Translations under genes and position numbers: made by a program
Shown here: in pieces, positions 41,962 through 52,211 of the stretch
How positions within the stretch are numbered: the first letter of the stretch is position 1
Layout of the letters: each line of letters opens with the position of its first letter
The notes under the pieces: generated by a model
The model's input: the letters and a program-made list of their open reading frames with translations, nothing else
Database searches by the model: none
Told to the model about the DNA's origin: nothing
DNA from: Lodderomyces elongisporus
Lineage: Eukaryota > Ascomycota > Pichiomycetes > Serinales > Debaryomycetaceae
DNA: 64,000 bases
Reading direction: 5' to 3'
Assembly (NCBI RefSeq): GCF_030384665.1
Contig: NC_083674.1
Coordinates: 1,798,001-1,862,000, forward strand

Positions 41962-42229
41962 AGTTGTTGTTGCTGCTACTACTTAATGAATGGTCCAATT
42001 GCGGTAACCTAGTCTTTTTTTGATTCTGAGACAAGACCAAAGATGGAACAGGAGCCGAGGTGGAGAATGGTGCGCTCATGTCAAAGGTAGATTCTTGTGG
42101 TGGATCAAAAGAAACACTAGCCATTTCAAATCCTAATGAATTTCGCCTCTTCAGTGGAGGTGACTGGTGCATTGAATTTATGTCCCTAGCTTCTAAAGGT
42201 CTCTTGCTATGTACATTCGGCAGTGTCAT
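39944..42229 (-). CDS. Non-motor kinesin-14 partner of Kar3 (Vik1/Cik1 type)
   Basis: 761 residues. A disordered head with an RRNS motif and long Asn runs (about residues 85-130) leads to a long coiled coil (about 200-465) and a carboxyl domain of about 290 residues. That domain follows the kinesin motor pattern (FSKEFKIGTPSSFIIDEFSHLACSTLRG...TIVTQCVSG) but lacks a P-loop (GxxxxGKT) and the switch motifs. This is the organisation of yeast Vik1 and Cik1, which dimerise with Kar3 and bind microtubules without ATP hydrolysis. Size exceeds Vik1 (647) mainly through repeats. It faces HFI1 tail to tail. Whether it is the single Vik1/Cik1 orthologue cannot be told. Confidence 0.8.
41852..41932 (-). 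repeat. 27-bp in-frame repeat (NNNNNHSNS units)
   Basis: Three exact 27-bp units starting at 41852, 41879 and 41906 encode a nine-residue Asn/His/Ser motif in the VIK1-like protein, beside a longer pure Asn run. Confidence 0.9.
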
Positions 42230-42516
42230 TTCAAACTATTTACTCAATAAATAGCCCTATTACTACTATTGTTATTAGTATTTCTGGTCTTGTATTTGTT
42301 TTATTTTTCTGAATAATTTTGTCAGGGTAATAACAACGGGAATCGATGTTTCTTGTTTTATCATTCTGATACAACCTTGAATCAAATTGTAAACACAGAA
42401 AATTAAAAACAAAGGATCAATTACACAAAACTGTTTACAGATGGTAGCTTTATTACCAAAAAAATAAAAGTTTGGTTGAGACTTGTATATTGTGTTACTT
42501 TTCATTTACAACAAAT

Positions 42517-42588
42517 TCCCAGATAGTTTAGTGGCTAGAATTACCGCTTGTCGCGTGGTAGACCAGGGTTCAATTCCCTGTCTGGGAG
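42517..42588 (+). tRNA. tRNA-Asp (GUC)
   Basis: A 72-nt gene with acceptor stem TCCCAGA/TCTGGGA, discriminator G at 42588, an anticodon stem ACCGC/GTGGT around the loop TTGTCGC (anticodon GTC, aspartate), and T-arm with GGTTCAATTCC (B box). No intron. It closely resembles yeast tRNA-Asp. Its 3' end does not match the retroelement primer site. Confidence 0.97.
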
Positions 42589-42589
42589 A

Positions 42590-42596
42590 TTTTTTT
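42590..42596 (+). terminator. Pol III terminator of tRNA-Asp
   Basis: Seven T residues begin two bases after the tRNA discriminator base. Confidence 0.85.
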
Positions 42597-42840
42597 GAAT
42601 TTCGCAATTCATGGATTTTTTTTTCATTTTTCTACTTTTGACTGTTACCGTGAACAACTTAGGGTCAGTAGTTTATAGAGAAAGAATGGATAAAAAATAA
42701 AACATTTCCAGTTTGTTGAAACTCTATTTGGTCGCTATTCACTTGTTAGTTGCCTGTATTATATACTGTTCATTCATGCATAATGCACCACACACATACA
42801 CACATATATATATATACATATATACATATATACGATATTG

Positions 42841-44124
42841 CTACTGTACCTTCTTTTCCACTACGTGGCTATTGTCCACCAAGAGACCTTTCTTGTAAAA
42901 CCAAATGAGTCTGAACACAATCCAGTGTGATTCATCCCACAAAAATGAAATGTACTTGTTGCGCAAACTTTCTAGCAAAAATCGTCTCAACACTTTTCGA
43001 TAGTCAACGATATTGAAATAAGAATAATTCAAGTCTGGAGCACAAGCTGCACATACCAACAGCCACGAAAATAGCCATAAAGCAATAGTCCATTTGTAAT
43101 AAGGTTTCGCTATTGGATTCACGGTTGTCAAATTTTTCAAAGTGCGGCGAATGGCGTAGACGTAGACACTTATTTTGGCCAAGTTTGCAAATGCAACAAG
43201 TAATGCTACTGGTCCACTATAATGATTGATTCTATATTCTCTTGCAAGTCGTTCTACCGAGCTTAATCCATCATAGTTGGCCGCACCTAGTACTCCTTGA
43301 ACCACAGTATAGCCTGTATTATTGATTTGCAAGAAATGATCATCGGTTTTCAAGTCAAAGTATCTCGAAGCAAACGTTGGCAAGACAGTCAATATAACGA
43401 TTAGTAAAATCTTGTTGACATTTTCGTCTCCATACTTAGAGTAGGTAAGCCCATAACCCATTAAAAACAACAACGTTACAATTTCGTCAAGGGCAACCAC
43501 AATATTCTCGGCATAGCTTATGACTCGCACATTGAGCAAAGCCAATACCGCCGTTGCTAAGAAAATGCCGATCTTGATTAATTGAAAAATAGATATGCTT
43601 CTAAAGATGATAGGACAGTTTCGGTAAAAAAATAACTGTATCACAATTATCGCACTCACAATGTTGACGATACAGTACCATATATCGTCGTATTTCTCAT
43701 AATATCCAGGACCTTCATCAACGCTCACCTTGTACTCATAAGAGCCAATCTTGGGAGCATAAACGCACCATACACCATTTGAGTCTATATCAAAAGATAA
43801 AGGCTTATCCTCTAAAATATCGTTGTAAGTATAAACAGTATCAGTTTTGGAAAGTGTAAATTGTCCATACTCATAGTATTCTTCTAATTTCCCATCAGTG
43901 GTTAAAAAGTCAAAATTTGGCAAGTTTTTGAACATCGTTCTGTGCCTATAATCAAACACCAAGAGGGGCAATGGGTCCTGACCCATAGTTCGTGTAATAT
44001 CAATTGTGGTCGGAGCTTTGATATCGAGACATGCAACATTTTGAGCAACGTCCAAGTGGAATTGTCTACCTTGACATATTTGGCAAAGGATGCCGGCAAC
44101 AAAAAAGAAGTTCTGAACCCACAT
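42841..44124 (-). CDS. Multi-pass membrane protein with lumenal domain (GOST-like topology)
   Basis: 427 residues: a signal peptide (about residues 1-19), an extracytoplasmic domain to about residue 148 with tyrosine-rich segments and a few cysteines, and about seven membrane helices beginning near 150, 178, 208, 240 and 300, with two more toward the end. A GYG motif (residues 223-225) and the overall shape resemble the Golgi GOST/Lung7TM family (yeast Ptm1), but I see no firm signature and it is shorter than Ptm1 (523). If correct, it would sit in the Golgi/endosome. I rate identity low, membrane topology high. The ATG at 44124 gives the signal peptide. Confidence 0.75.
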   Translation of the reverse strand: MWVQNFFFVAGILCQICQGRQFHLDVAQNVACLDIKAPTTIDITRTMGQDPLPLLVFDYRHRTMFKNLPNFDFLTTDGKLEEYYEYGQFTLSKTDTVYTYNDILEDKPLSFDIDSNGVWCVYAPKIGSYEYKVSVDEGPGYYEKYDDIWYCIVNIVSAIIVIQLFFYRNCPIIFRSISIFQLIKIGIFLATAVLALLNVRVISYAENIVVALDEIVTLLFLMGYGLTYSKYGDENVNKILLIVILTVLPTFASRYFDLKTDDHFLQINNTGYTVVQGVLGAANYDGLSSVERLAREYRINHYSGPVALLVAFANLAKISVYVYAIRRTLKNLTTVNPIAKPYYKWTIALWLFSWLLVCAACAPDLNYSYFNIVDYRKVLRRFLLESLRNKYISFLWDESHWIVFRLIWFYKKGLLVDNSHVVEKKVQ

Positions 44125-44590
44125 TGATCAAGCGCAGTAGATGGACAGACGATTAGAATAAGAGGCAGGGTGAGTGAGTGAGTGAGTGAGTGAGTGTGTG
44201 TGTGGGAGGGCGGAAAATAGGGTAAGTACGAAAATAAGAAAAGAAATATCAAAAGGGAAAAGAAAAAGGAGTAAGAAGAAAAGAACGTTAAATATACAAA
44301 TTGGCGATTATTTAATCTCTTTTCAATTCCCCACTTTATGTATCCAGCAAAGAAGTTGAAGAAGAAGAAGATGCCGAAGAAGCAATATTATCGTAATTTT
44401 TCAATTTTTGTGTCTCATAATTTCTCTAAAATGGAAATAGGTTTGTTTATTTCGTGACATAGTTTTAGTAAGATTACTCTATTGGGAATTATTGCGCTGA
44501 AGAAAAATACTATATCCTAAATCAACTAGCACCTATTAGTATTCAAATTGAATTATGGAAAACTGGCAACTTATGGGCTGCAAGCCAAAA

Positions 44591-44621
<31 letters not shown>

Positions 44622-44719
44622 CAAAAGAAAACAAAACAACCAAAAGAAAAAAAAGAAAAAAGAAAAAAAGAAAACAGGAACTCATTGAATCAACGTGATT
44701 GCCGTACCCGATCAAGGTG
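44125..44719. other. Divergent promoter region
   Basis: Between the membrane-protein gene (-) and the STB6-like gene (+). Contains a GTGA repeat (about 44168-44196) and a CAAAA/AAAAG repeat block (44588-44675). No gene seen. Confidence 0.7.
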
Positions 44720-47700
44720 ATGCTAAGTCCATATAACTATACACCACGAGAACCAGAAGCATACAACCGGCACAGCTTCTATGATTCACAAGCAAAGAAG
44801 AATTCACTAGCAACTACAGCTAGTACCAACACAACATCAAGCCTGAATAGTAATACTTTTACCAACCCCGATGATTTTATAACGTATATTGTTCCAGATT
44901 TTAATGCCGTCAAGTATTTCCAAAAGGACTTTGTTACATCTAACGAGTTTTATTTGCAAGAAGAAACCGAGGTAAACGGGTTTGAGCTATATCTAGTAGA
45001 GCAATGGGTGATAAATCGAAATATAGGAACAGCCGTCACCACATTCACAGGTAATGAGCTGTCCAAAATTTCAGCCATTAGGTTTACTGTGATAAAAAAG
45101 CCAACGAAATACTATCCAATCCGGTTTCAAGAGTATCTCAATGAGATTATTCAGAACCATTCGAAAATGAAAACGGTGGACAAAGTTGATCGTGAAAGAC
45201 CCAGTGTAGCAACGGAGAGTCGAGCAAACAGTACCAACGAATTGTTGATTGTTTCAAAATTAACCAACAAGCCTCCGCTGTTGAAAAGGGAAAAGGCAAC
45301 ACTGGAGCTTGCAAATGAGGTATGCTTTGTAACAAACTTGGCATCGCTTCCTTCAAATTTGAACCTTATTCCAGTTCCCGATGGTGATGTTCGTAAACTT
45401 GAAGCACCATTCATGATCAACTATGATTTAAAAAAACTCCATTGCACCGGTCGGTCAATGTCATTGACGACGGAGAAAATTACAGATGCCAGCGAGGGGA
45501 AATTCCGCCAAATGTATGTTGTTTACAATGTTAAAATCCCAGTCAAGTTTGCCGTGAGAGAGTTAGTTAACATTATTCAAACATGTTTATTCTACTTTGA
45601 CCTATTGGATGGTAGATATTGCACTGGACTATTATGCATCAAAACCGAGGAAGCAATCACCAATTGGTGGAACTTAATTGGTCTTCCACACTTTAATACT
45701 AAACCTGATTCCCTGAACGGGATTTTACCTCCAAAAACTGTTGCTGCCATTATTAGTTTACTTTTAAGTATCAGACTACGATTGATTATTCTCGGTGTCT
45801 CTGACGTGCCAAAGGATCCTTTTGATTTCGAAGCATTTATGTTGGCAATCGGTATGTTTCAAAGACAATATAAGATTGAAAAATCACGGAAGTTGGATAT
45901 GCAGACTTTGAACAAGCTTTTCACCACAACAAACCTGAAGCTTATGCCAGAAAAGGGCTCAAACTATTTTTATAGCTCACCTTATGGCCCAGAGGAAATT
46001 GGGACTCAGAGCGAGTACGATTTCATGGCTAATCCAATGATAACGCCATCATCAAACGAATTGGGATCTAGAACGAGCTTCAATACTCCAACAATGTCCA
46101 AGCGTCTGTATGGGAAAAGGGAATTGAAGAAGATGGCCAACGTGATGAAGAATACAGTACAGGACCATATTAGTGCTGCTGCAAGCACTCGTGATAACGA
46201 TGATTCAGGCTCAAGCTCGAAAGTTACTGGAGGTAGAATAAGGAATAGAATTGCAAAATTGGCAGACACTGCTAGCCCATTGGACGTCGAAACTCTTGAA
46301 TTAGGCAACTTGGTGCAAAATAACCTAGCGGGAAGGACCCTAATTAGACTCTTCCATGGTATCAATTCCGGCGGTGCATTTTTGATGCACGATGCAGATT
46401 TCCGTGGTGGTCGTCATCATAAAGTTAATGATTTGTTAACATCAGCACCTTCAACATCAACTTCTACATCAGCAGCAGCCGTAGCAGCAGCAACATCGGC
46501 AGCAACAACATCAACAGCAGCACCGACTACATCAACATCAACAGCCACAGCCGCAGCAACAACTGCAGGAACAGGAACCGGAACAGCAGCAACAACAACA
46601 CCAACAACAAATGCGAGAAATGGCAAGCATTCCAATGATGGACAGTCTTACTTGTACAGTTTTGAAAGTTTAAGAGATAAGATTATCCAGAATAATAATA
46701 CCCAATTAAATCCAGACAATTCAAAGTATTCTTTGGGATTTTCAAAAAAATTTGGACTCCCAAGTAAGAAAGGTGTGAATGAAATAAACCCTTCATCTTC
46801 CCATTTGGAAGTATCCAAATTTGATGCAAAAAGATCTATGCAAAGCTCATCCATGGTTGATTCATTCTTGCGGCTCGGCGATCATTTTACAGAAAATACT
46901 GGCTCTGACGCAAGCAGAAAGTCAATAGATTCCCATCGTGTTAAACAAAAACAAATTCCTGATACACCCTCAACTCAGTTTATCCGCGACTTGAATAGAC
47001 GTAACTCATGGCCACTTCTATTGAATAAGAATGAAATTAGTCTCAATACTTCTATCCAATTTAAGAATGAGACCAAGGTCAACCCTGCTAAAGTCTCCGC
47101 TTCGAGGGATAAAGCAATGAAAAAAAGCTTTAGCACGTCTCAAATATCGCAAATATCAAGTTCAGGATTTGGTACTACTGACACCGCTATGGCTGCTACT
47201 CATGCTACAACCACTGAACAAACAACACTTGTCACGATTTCCAAATTTGTAAATACATATTTGGCCAATATAAACAAGTTGATGAAGTATGAAAATTTAA
47301 GAAACCACTATTTTTTAAACGACAACAAAGAAGAGCTTTCTAATGTTGCACTAGCCAAGTTGTTTCAATTGTTGAATGTTGATCTTATGAAAGTCAAAAA
47401 TATGAAAGGTCATCTTCTAAACAATAAGCGTAGGGTTATGGAAGAAGGTTTAGCGGATAACCTCGAGTATAACTTGAATACATTGTCTAACAATGTGGAC
47501 CGCTTATCTTATGAAGCCAGAATTGTGTCAAAGAAATTGAGAGAAACGGAAGACAATTTCAAAGTGTACGAAATGAAGTTGAAAGAAGATTGCCAGAAAA
47601 AGATTCTCAATATTGTAGACCAGGTTTTGAAATCTAGAGATTTTAAAGAAGTTTATCCTAACATAGAGGAACGCAGACAAATTGCATTTAAACTAACAGG

Positions 47701-47959
47701 TGACGCAAACTATGCTGATTTTGACAGCGATGACGAAAGAATGAGTCCCATTAGGTATATTGTTGTATTAATTTACGACATATTTATTTGTATACTCCTG
47801 TTTGTTAAATTTGAAAAAACACACATGAACCTTGCAAGGATAAGAAACAGCTGGGCTAGAGTTGATCCATCGAAAAAGTTTATAAATAGGACTTATTCAT
47901 ACCTCGGCCGTCGTCCATCTTCCGATAGTGTTGCTATATCCGATATGAACGAAAAGTAG
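44720..47959 (+). CDS. STB6/STB2-like protein with C-terminal membrane segment
   Basis: 1079 residues from the ATG at 44720; seven upstream codons begin at TTG and are excluded. The amino domain (about residues 50-120, including FELYLVEQWVINRN) matches the conserved start of the yeast Stb6/Stb2 family, which are proteins that bind Sin3. The middle is disordered: an Ala/Thr/Ser-rich tract (about residues 574-635) from nucleotide repeats, then Ser-rich stretches. Near the end is a helical/coiled section (about 850-990) and one hydrophobic segment (about residues 1013-1034, YIVVLIYDIFICILLF) followed by a basic tail, so it may be a tail-proximal membrane protein. Function of this family is poorly known. 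Confidence 0.8.
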   Translation: MLSPYNYTPREPEAYNRHSFYDSQAKKNSLATTASTNTTSSLNSNTFTNPDDFITYIVPDFNAVKYFQKDFVTSNEFYLQEETEVNGFELYLVEQWVINRNIGTAVTTFTGNELSKISAIRFTVIKKPTKYYPIRFQEYLNEIIQNHSKMKTVDKVDRERPSVATESRANSTNELLIVSKLTNKPPLLKREKATLELANEVCFVTNLASLPSNLNLIPVPDGDVRKLEAPFMINYDLKKLHCTGRSMSLTTEKITDASEGKFRQMYVVYNVKIPVKFAVRELVNIIQTCLFYFDLLDGRYCTGLLCIKTEEAITNWWNLIGLPHFNTKPDSLNGILPPKTVAAIISLLLSIRLRLIILGVSDVPKDPFDFEAFMLAIGMFQRQYKIEKSRKLDMQTLNKLFTTTNLKLMPEKGSNYFYSSPYGPEEIGTQSEYDFMANPMITPSSNELGSRTSFNTPTMSKRLYGKRELKKMANVMKNTVQDHISAAASTRDNDDSGSSSKVTGGRIRNRIAKLADTASPLDVETLELGNLVQNNLAGRTLIRLFHGINSGGAFLMHDADFRGGRHHKVNDLLTSAPSTSTSTSAAAVAAATSAATTSTAAPTTSTSTATAAATTAGTGTGTAATTTPTTNARNGKHSNDGQSYLYSFESLRDKIIQNNNTQLNPDNSKYSLGFSKKFGLPSKKGVNEINPSSSHLEVSKFDAKRSMQSSSMVDSFLRLGDHFTENTGSDASRKSIDSHRVKQKQIPDTPSTQFIRDLNRRNSWPLLLNKNEISLNTSIQFKNETKVNPAKVSASRDKAMKKSFSTSQISQISSSGFGTTDTAMAATHATTTEQTTLVTISKFVNTYLANINKLMKYENLRNHYFLNDNKEELSNVALAKLFQLLNVDLMKVKNMKGHLLNNKRRVMEEGLADNLEYNLNTLSNNVDRLSYEARIVSKKLRETEDNFKVYEMKLKEDCQKKILNIVDQVLKSRDFKEVYPNIEERRQIAFKLTGDANYADFDSDDERMSPIRYIVVLIYDIFICILLFVKFEKTHMNLARIRNSWARVDPSKKFINRTYSYLGRRPSSDSVAISDMNEK

Positions 47960-48477
47960 TCAAACAGCAAGAACAAAACGAAGGCAAAAATTTAGGCAAA
48001 AATATAGGTTTGAAATTAAAAAAGAGCGCTGGCGCTAGCTAATAAGATTTCATGACTCCCGACCCCTTATGATTCTATCGTAGCTGTATCATTCTTTTTA
48101 TTTTTTAATTTTCAATTTTTTAATTTTTAATTTTTTGTTTTTTCTTTTTATTTTTTCTAATTCAGCTTTACTTTTTCTTTGCGGGCGACTACATTAGTCA
48201 ATGGAGTCCTCAAAATTTTGTAAAATCCAGAAAGATTGATCGACATTGGACTGGATAGGTGAAAAGGGGATGAAGAGGGAGGGGGTGTAGGGTAAGGGAA
48301 AGCTTAAAGTAAACTTTGTATACTCATATCTGGCTTTCATCAAATGTTATCTAGTTTTGAATGAAAAAAGCATTTATATCATGTTGTTATACAAATAGAA
48401 ATTTTTCTCTCATGACCAAAAATCTAAGGTCCGCAAAATCATTTTTGAAATATATCTTTAGACATCGACATCATTCT
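47960..48477. other. Convergent 3' flanks
   Basis: Between the STB6-like stop (+) and the coiled-coil gene stop (-). T-rich runs near 48090-48170; no gene seen. Confidence 0.7.
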
Positions 48478-49026
48478 TTAAGAACCTTCTTTGTCTCGTT
48501 GTAATTTTTGAAGTGTGGGGAAAATGCATTGCAGGAGGTATTTTTCCAAACTTTCTTTTGCTTCCAGCCTTTCTTCCTCTTGCAACTTATCATGTGACTT
48601 CAAAAAGTCTTTAAGGGTGTCAAATATTTCGCCATACTGCTCGATTATATTTTCTAACTTGGCAGTGATGAAGTCTTGCTTTTGCAATTCCATGATAAGT
48701 GATAATCTTTGGCGCTGAAGATCCCGGATTCTTTGTTCGTGCTCACTAACATTTAGTATACCTCTTTGACTCTTTTCTTTTGATACCTGATCCTGATCCT
48801 GACTATTTCTTTCTTCTTCTTCTTCTTCTTCCCCGAGCTTATCTGATTTTGTTTCGCGGTTACTCAGATCTCGGTTGACGAGTAACGCATAGACATCTGG
48901 TGGAACTAGTTTCTTTAAAGTGTCATCGATATCGTTTAACGTTTCGGAAGAATTTCCAATCTGCTGGCTCAAAGACGTGACTAGAGATGTTATTGCAGAA
49001 AGTTCGTCATAATCGCAATCTTTCAT
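48478..49026 (-). CDS. Small acidic coiled-coil protein, unknown
   Basis: 182 residues with a proper ATG at 49026. Two helical coiled-coil regions (about 8-45 and 90-178) are separated by an acidic stretch of seven Glu and a Gln/Asp-rich linker. There is no catalytic or membrane motif. The shape is typical of small kinetochore or spindle subunits in yeast, but no signature supports a specific one. It is divergent from SEC13 with 421 bp between starts. Confidence 0.75.
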   Translation of the reverse strand: MKDCDYDELSAITSLVTSLSQQIGNSSETLNDIDDTLKKLVPPDVYALLVNRDLSNRETKSDKLGEEEEEEERNSQDQDQVSKEKSQRGILNVSEHEQRIRDLQRQRLSLIMELQKQDFITAKLENIIEQYGEIFDTLKDFLKSHDKLQEEERLEAKESLEKYLLQCIFPTLQKLQRDKEGS

Positions 49027-49447
49027 ACTCAGTTGCTCATAAAGGACGCGGCGAGTGTAAAGGAAGCCAATACTCTTGAAAATGACATTTGATTTAGTGT
49101 AGCCCTATTTAAATTTATTTCAAATTTATTTTTTATTATTATTATTTTTTTTTTCTCTCTGCCGCAGTTGAACACGTCCGCACAGTCACACACACACACA
49201 CACAAACTTAAAACTCTTACTTCCACTTCCACTTCCACTTCTACGCTCACGCTCACTCTGGCTCTCATTCTCGATTTCACGAGATTCGGAAAATAAAACA
49301 TTGGCCTGAATTTGTCTTGACAATTTAGCAGCTTCACCAGATTCACTCCCATCTTTCAATCTTTCACAATTAGACTTTAACTGCACAAGAGCACACATAC
49401 ATACTTGAAGCTTCGTTCCAACATCCACATACTTTTTTACATTAACC
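49027..49447. promoter_or_regulatory. Divergent promoter for the coiled-coil gene and SEC13
   Basis: 421 bp between two outward-facing ATGs. Contains T-rich stretches, a CA run (49190-49204) and a TTCCAC repeat (49220-49240). No ORF is called inside it. Confidence 0.6.
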
Positions 49448-50356
49448 ATGGTAACAATTGGAAACGCACACGAGGACCTTATTCACGATGCCGTGCTAGA
49501 CTATTATGGTAAACGATTAGCAACATGTTCATCAGACAAAACCATCAAAATCTACGACATTGAAGGCACGGAAAATTACAAGTTAACTGCTACATTGACT
49601 GGCCACGAAGGACCAATTTGGCAAGTGGCATGGGCACACCCAAAGTTTGGCTCCATCTTGGCCTCTTGCTCCTATGATGGAAAAGTCTTGATTTGGAAAG
49701 AGCAACAAGATACACAACAATGGTCGATTATCGCTGAGCACACAATTCATCAAGCTAGTGTTAACTCAGTGAGTTGGGCTCCACACGAATTGGGAGCGGT
49801 GCTATTATGTACTTCATCTGACGGTAAAGTTTCAGTAGTGGATTTCAACGACGATGGTACAACCTCACATGTGATCTTTGACGCACACGCCATTGGTGTA
49901 AATTCTGCTTCATGGGCTCCATTTACAGCTGCATCATCAACCTCGTCGAAAGATGCAAATACATTGAAACAACACCGCAGGTTTGTCACATGTGGTTCCG
50001 ACAATTTGGTGAAGATTTGGAAATATGATACAGCTCTGGAAACATACGCCGAAGAGGCTAAGTTGGAGGGCCATACCGATTGGGTGCGAGACGTTGCATG
50101 GTCGCCATCCAACCTCGTGCGTCCGTATATCGCTACAGCATCACAGGATTGCACCGTTTTGATCTGGACCCAAGATAAAGACGGTAAATGGCAAAGTCAG
50201 CCATTGACTGAGGAAAAATTTCCTGATGTATGCTGGAGATGTTCGTGGTCTTTGAGTGGAAACATTTTGGCTGTTTCAGGTGGCGATAATAAGGTTACTT
50301 TATGGAAGGAGAATTTGCAAGGAAAATGGGAATCGGCTGGAGAAGTAGAGCAATAG
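49448..50356 (+). CDS. SEC13: COPII/nuclear pore protein Sec13
   Basis: 302 residues, about the same as yeast Sec13 (297). Six WD-type blades are visible: GH...D...W/Y-D repeats such as [42 protein letters not shown] and [14 protein letters not shown]. It pairs with Sec31 to form the COPII outer coat and with Nup145C in the nuclear pore. The ATG at 49448 is in good context and the amino start ([21 protein letters not shown]) is conserved. Only one CTG codon occurs in the whole gene, in a variable loop (ALETY), consistent with a CTG-Ser genome. Convergent with NDUFAF5. Confidence 0.98.
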   Translation: MVTIGNAHEDLIHDAVLDYYGKRLATCSSDKTIKIYDIEGTENYKLTATLTGHEGPIWQVAWAHPKFGSILASCSYDGKVLIWKEQQDTQQWSIIAEHTIHQASVNSVSWAPHELGAVLLCTSSDGKVSVVDFNDDGTTSHVIFDAHAIGVNSASWAPFTAASSTSSKDANTLKQHRRFVTCGSDNLVKIWKYDTALETYAEEAKLEGHTDWVRDVAWSPSNLVRPYIATASQDCTVLIWTQDKDGKWQSQPLTEEKFPDVCWRCSWSLSGNILAVSGGDNKVTLWKENLQGKWESAGEVEQ

Positions 50357-50595
50357 TAATAGCAATTTCAATTTCAATTTCATTGTGTACTCAGAAATAA
50401 AAGAATAAATCAAATAAATCAATCAATCAATAAAACATTCTATTCACTTAATTTAAGAGCTTTAAACAATTGAATTGATCCAGAGATGGGTAATCATGTA
50501 GTAAAAAAGAAAAAATCAAAAAATTAAAAAAAGAAAAAAAACAAAAACACAAAACAGAAACATAATTGAACATACGTTTGGCACCCATCTTATGG

Positions 50596-51666
50596 TTACT
50601 GTAAAACATCTTTCAAGTTAACTTGGCCAGATCCCCTCTGCAAAGGTTGTGGTTGCGATGCACTTTTCTTCCAACCAATCATGAATATGACATTGAATGT
50701 TGCAGGTAGCAAGACGTTTCCGTCTGGTTGAGCTTCGCCGTGCAAAGTTTTGTAAATTTCATTTGCCGCTAATAGCACGTCTCTAGGTAAAATATTGGCT
50801 CTTGATAACACGGCATTTTGCTCCCCCATTATTTGCAAATCTTCACAAACAGCAAGAATATCAGGGAACCCACCAACTACAATGTCCTCTGCGTCAATGG
50901 TAAGCATCGAAAAGCCTGCTTTGTTCAATAACCCACCAACATCATTGAGATGCACAAGAGGAGATACTCTGGGAGACATTCCACCTTTCCTTTCCAATTC
51001 AGCTAGTTGCAAGGAGGTACGAAGTTCATACAACGTATCGCCTCCAAAAAGTGTCCCCATAAACAAGCCATCAGGTTTAAGTATTCGATTTATATTTGCA
51101 AGTGTTTGTGGTAAATCATTGATCCAATGCAAGCTCAAGTTTGAAAGAACCACATCAAACTGATTTGATTCGGAAAGTATGCTATGATCAAATTTTTCCT
51201 CATCGCCTTCAATTCGGGTGACTTTGCCAGGAAATTCGTAATCAAGTTTAATATTTTCGTCCCTATCCAATAAGTTTTTCGACGAGTCAAACAATACAAG
51301 CTCTTTGATCTTTTCCCTCACTAGGGTCTTGTCCTTATTCAATTGCTCAACTAATTTCTGCTCTACTTCGTCAGAAGCAAGTTCTGGTGGAAGGTGGCTT
51401 TTAGTACACAAGTTTTGCAAAAAATTGCCTCCATGACTACCAAAGTCGAGCACTTTGTCAAATGGACGTGTGATAAATGCCAATCTCTCTATTGTCTTTG
51501 TAGCAACTTCATCTCTCAAGTAATCTTTCTTTCGCGAGATTAAAGGGTCAAGCTTTGCATATTTGGATCTATGTACTAGTTTCGCAGATCTGTCAAAGAC
51601 ATTGAATTGAGGCTTGGGAACACCTTTCGCAGCTGTCGCAAGCTCACGAATAATATTGAAACTCAT
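50596..51666 (-). CDS. NDUFAF5: Complex I assembly factor NDUFAF5 homologue
   Basis: 356 residues. A SAM-dependent methyltransferase fold with motif I VLDFGSHGGNF (about residue 92) and a carboxyl half closely matching human NDUFAF5: LSLHWINDLP, FGGDTLYELRTSLQLAELERKGG, FNVIFMIGWK and a final QRGSGQV segment. NDUFAF5 acts in the mitochondrial matrix during early assembly of NADH dehydrogenase, where it hydroxylates an Arg of NDUFS7. Its presence implies complex I, absent from Saccharomyces. The start (ATG at 51666) gives a short basic/hydrophobic presequence. Confidence 0.95.
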   Translation of the reverse strand: MSFNIIRELATAAKGVPKPQFNVFDRSAKLVHRSKYAKLDPLISRKKDYLRDEVATKTIERLAFITRPFDKVLDFGSHGGNFLQNLCTKSHLPPELASDEVEQKLVEQLNKDKTLVREKIKELVLFDSSKNLLDRDENIKLDYEFPGKVTRIEGDEEKFDHSILSESNQFDVVLSNLSLHWINDLPQTLANINRILKPDGLFMGTLFGGDTLYELRTSLQLAELERKGGMSPRVSPLVHLNDVGGLLNKAGFSMLTIDAEDIVVGGFPDILAVCEDLQIMGEQNAVLSRANILPRDVLLAANEIYKTLHGEAQPDGNVLLPATFNVIFMIGWKKSASQPQPLQRGSGQVNLKDVLQ

Positions 51667-52211
51667 TTGTAGAATAAAAGTCTCTTTTTTTTTTTTTTTT
51701 TAATTTGGTTGTATTCAAATGGTGAATGAAGATGAAAACTAAAAATTCGAAACTAAAAACTTAGAACCATAAAAGCAAGAAAAGTCAAAAAAAATGAAAA
51801 GAGAAAAATAAAGATGAATTAAAAAAAAAAAATCATGGATAAAGCAAAGAAAAAATTACAGTAGAAATAATATTGACTAGTATACACGAGACAAGGTAGG
51901 GAAATAAAGATGTATGGTTCCAGTTACTTGTAAAATATCCGATACTTGCACTAAAACTTTTAAATCGGTCTTTCTCGAGGTAATTTGTTAAAATGTAATC
52001 GGAGTTTAACTAAAATTTAAAAGATTTCGTAGGTTAGTCAAAAGAAGAGTGTAATTTTACAATTTCTCATCGAAATGTCTATAGACTTGCGCGGAGGTGC
52101 ACACACCTGAAAAATAAATATGTTGAGGGGAGGGGAGAGGAGGGGAGGGTAGGAAGGGATTTGCAAGTGAACTACGAGTCTTTCAAAAAACAATAATTCT
52201 AACAAACGTAC
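51667..52211. promoter_or_regulatory. Divergent promoter region (NDUFAF5 / mitochondrial protein)
   Basis: 545 bp with A-rich and GGGGAGAGG-type repeats near 52130-52160. Both flanking genes encode likely mitochondrial proteins. No gene seen. Confidence 0.5.

Noticed and set aside
42275..42505. 76-codon minus-strand ORF between the VIK1-like gene and tRNA-Asp
   Set aside because: It fills a short promoter region, has no recognisable pattern and runs up to the tRNA gene; likely chance.
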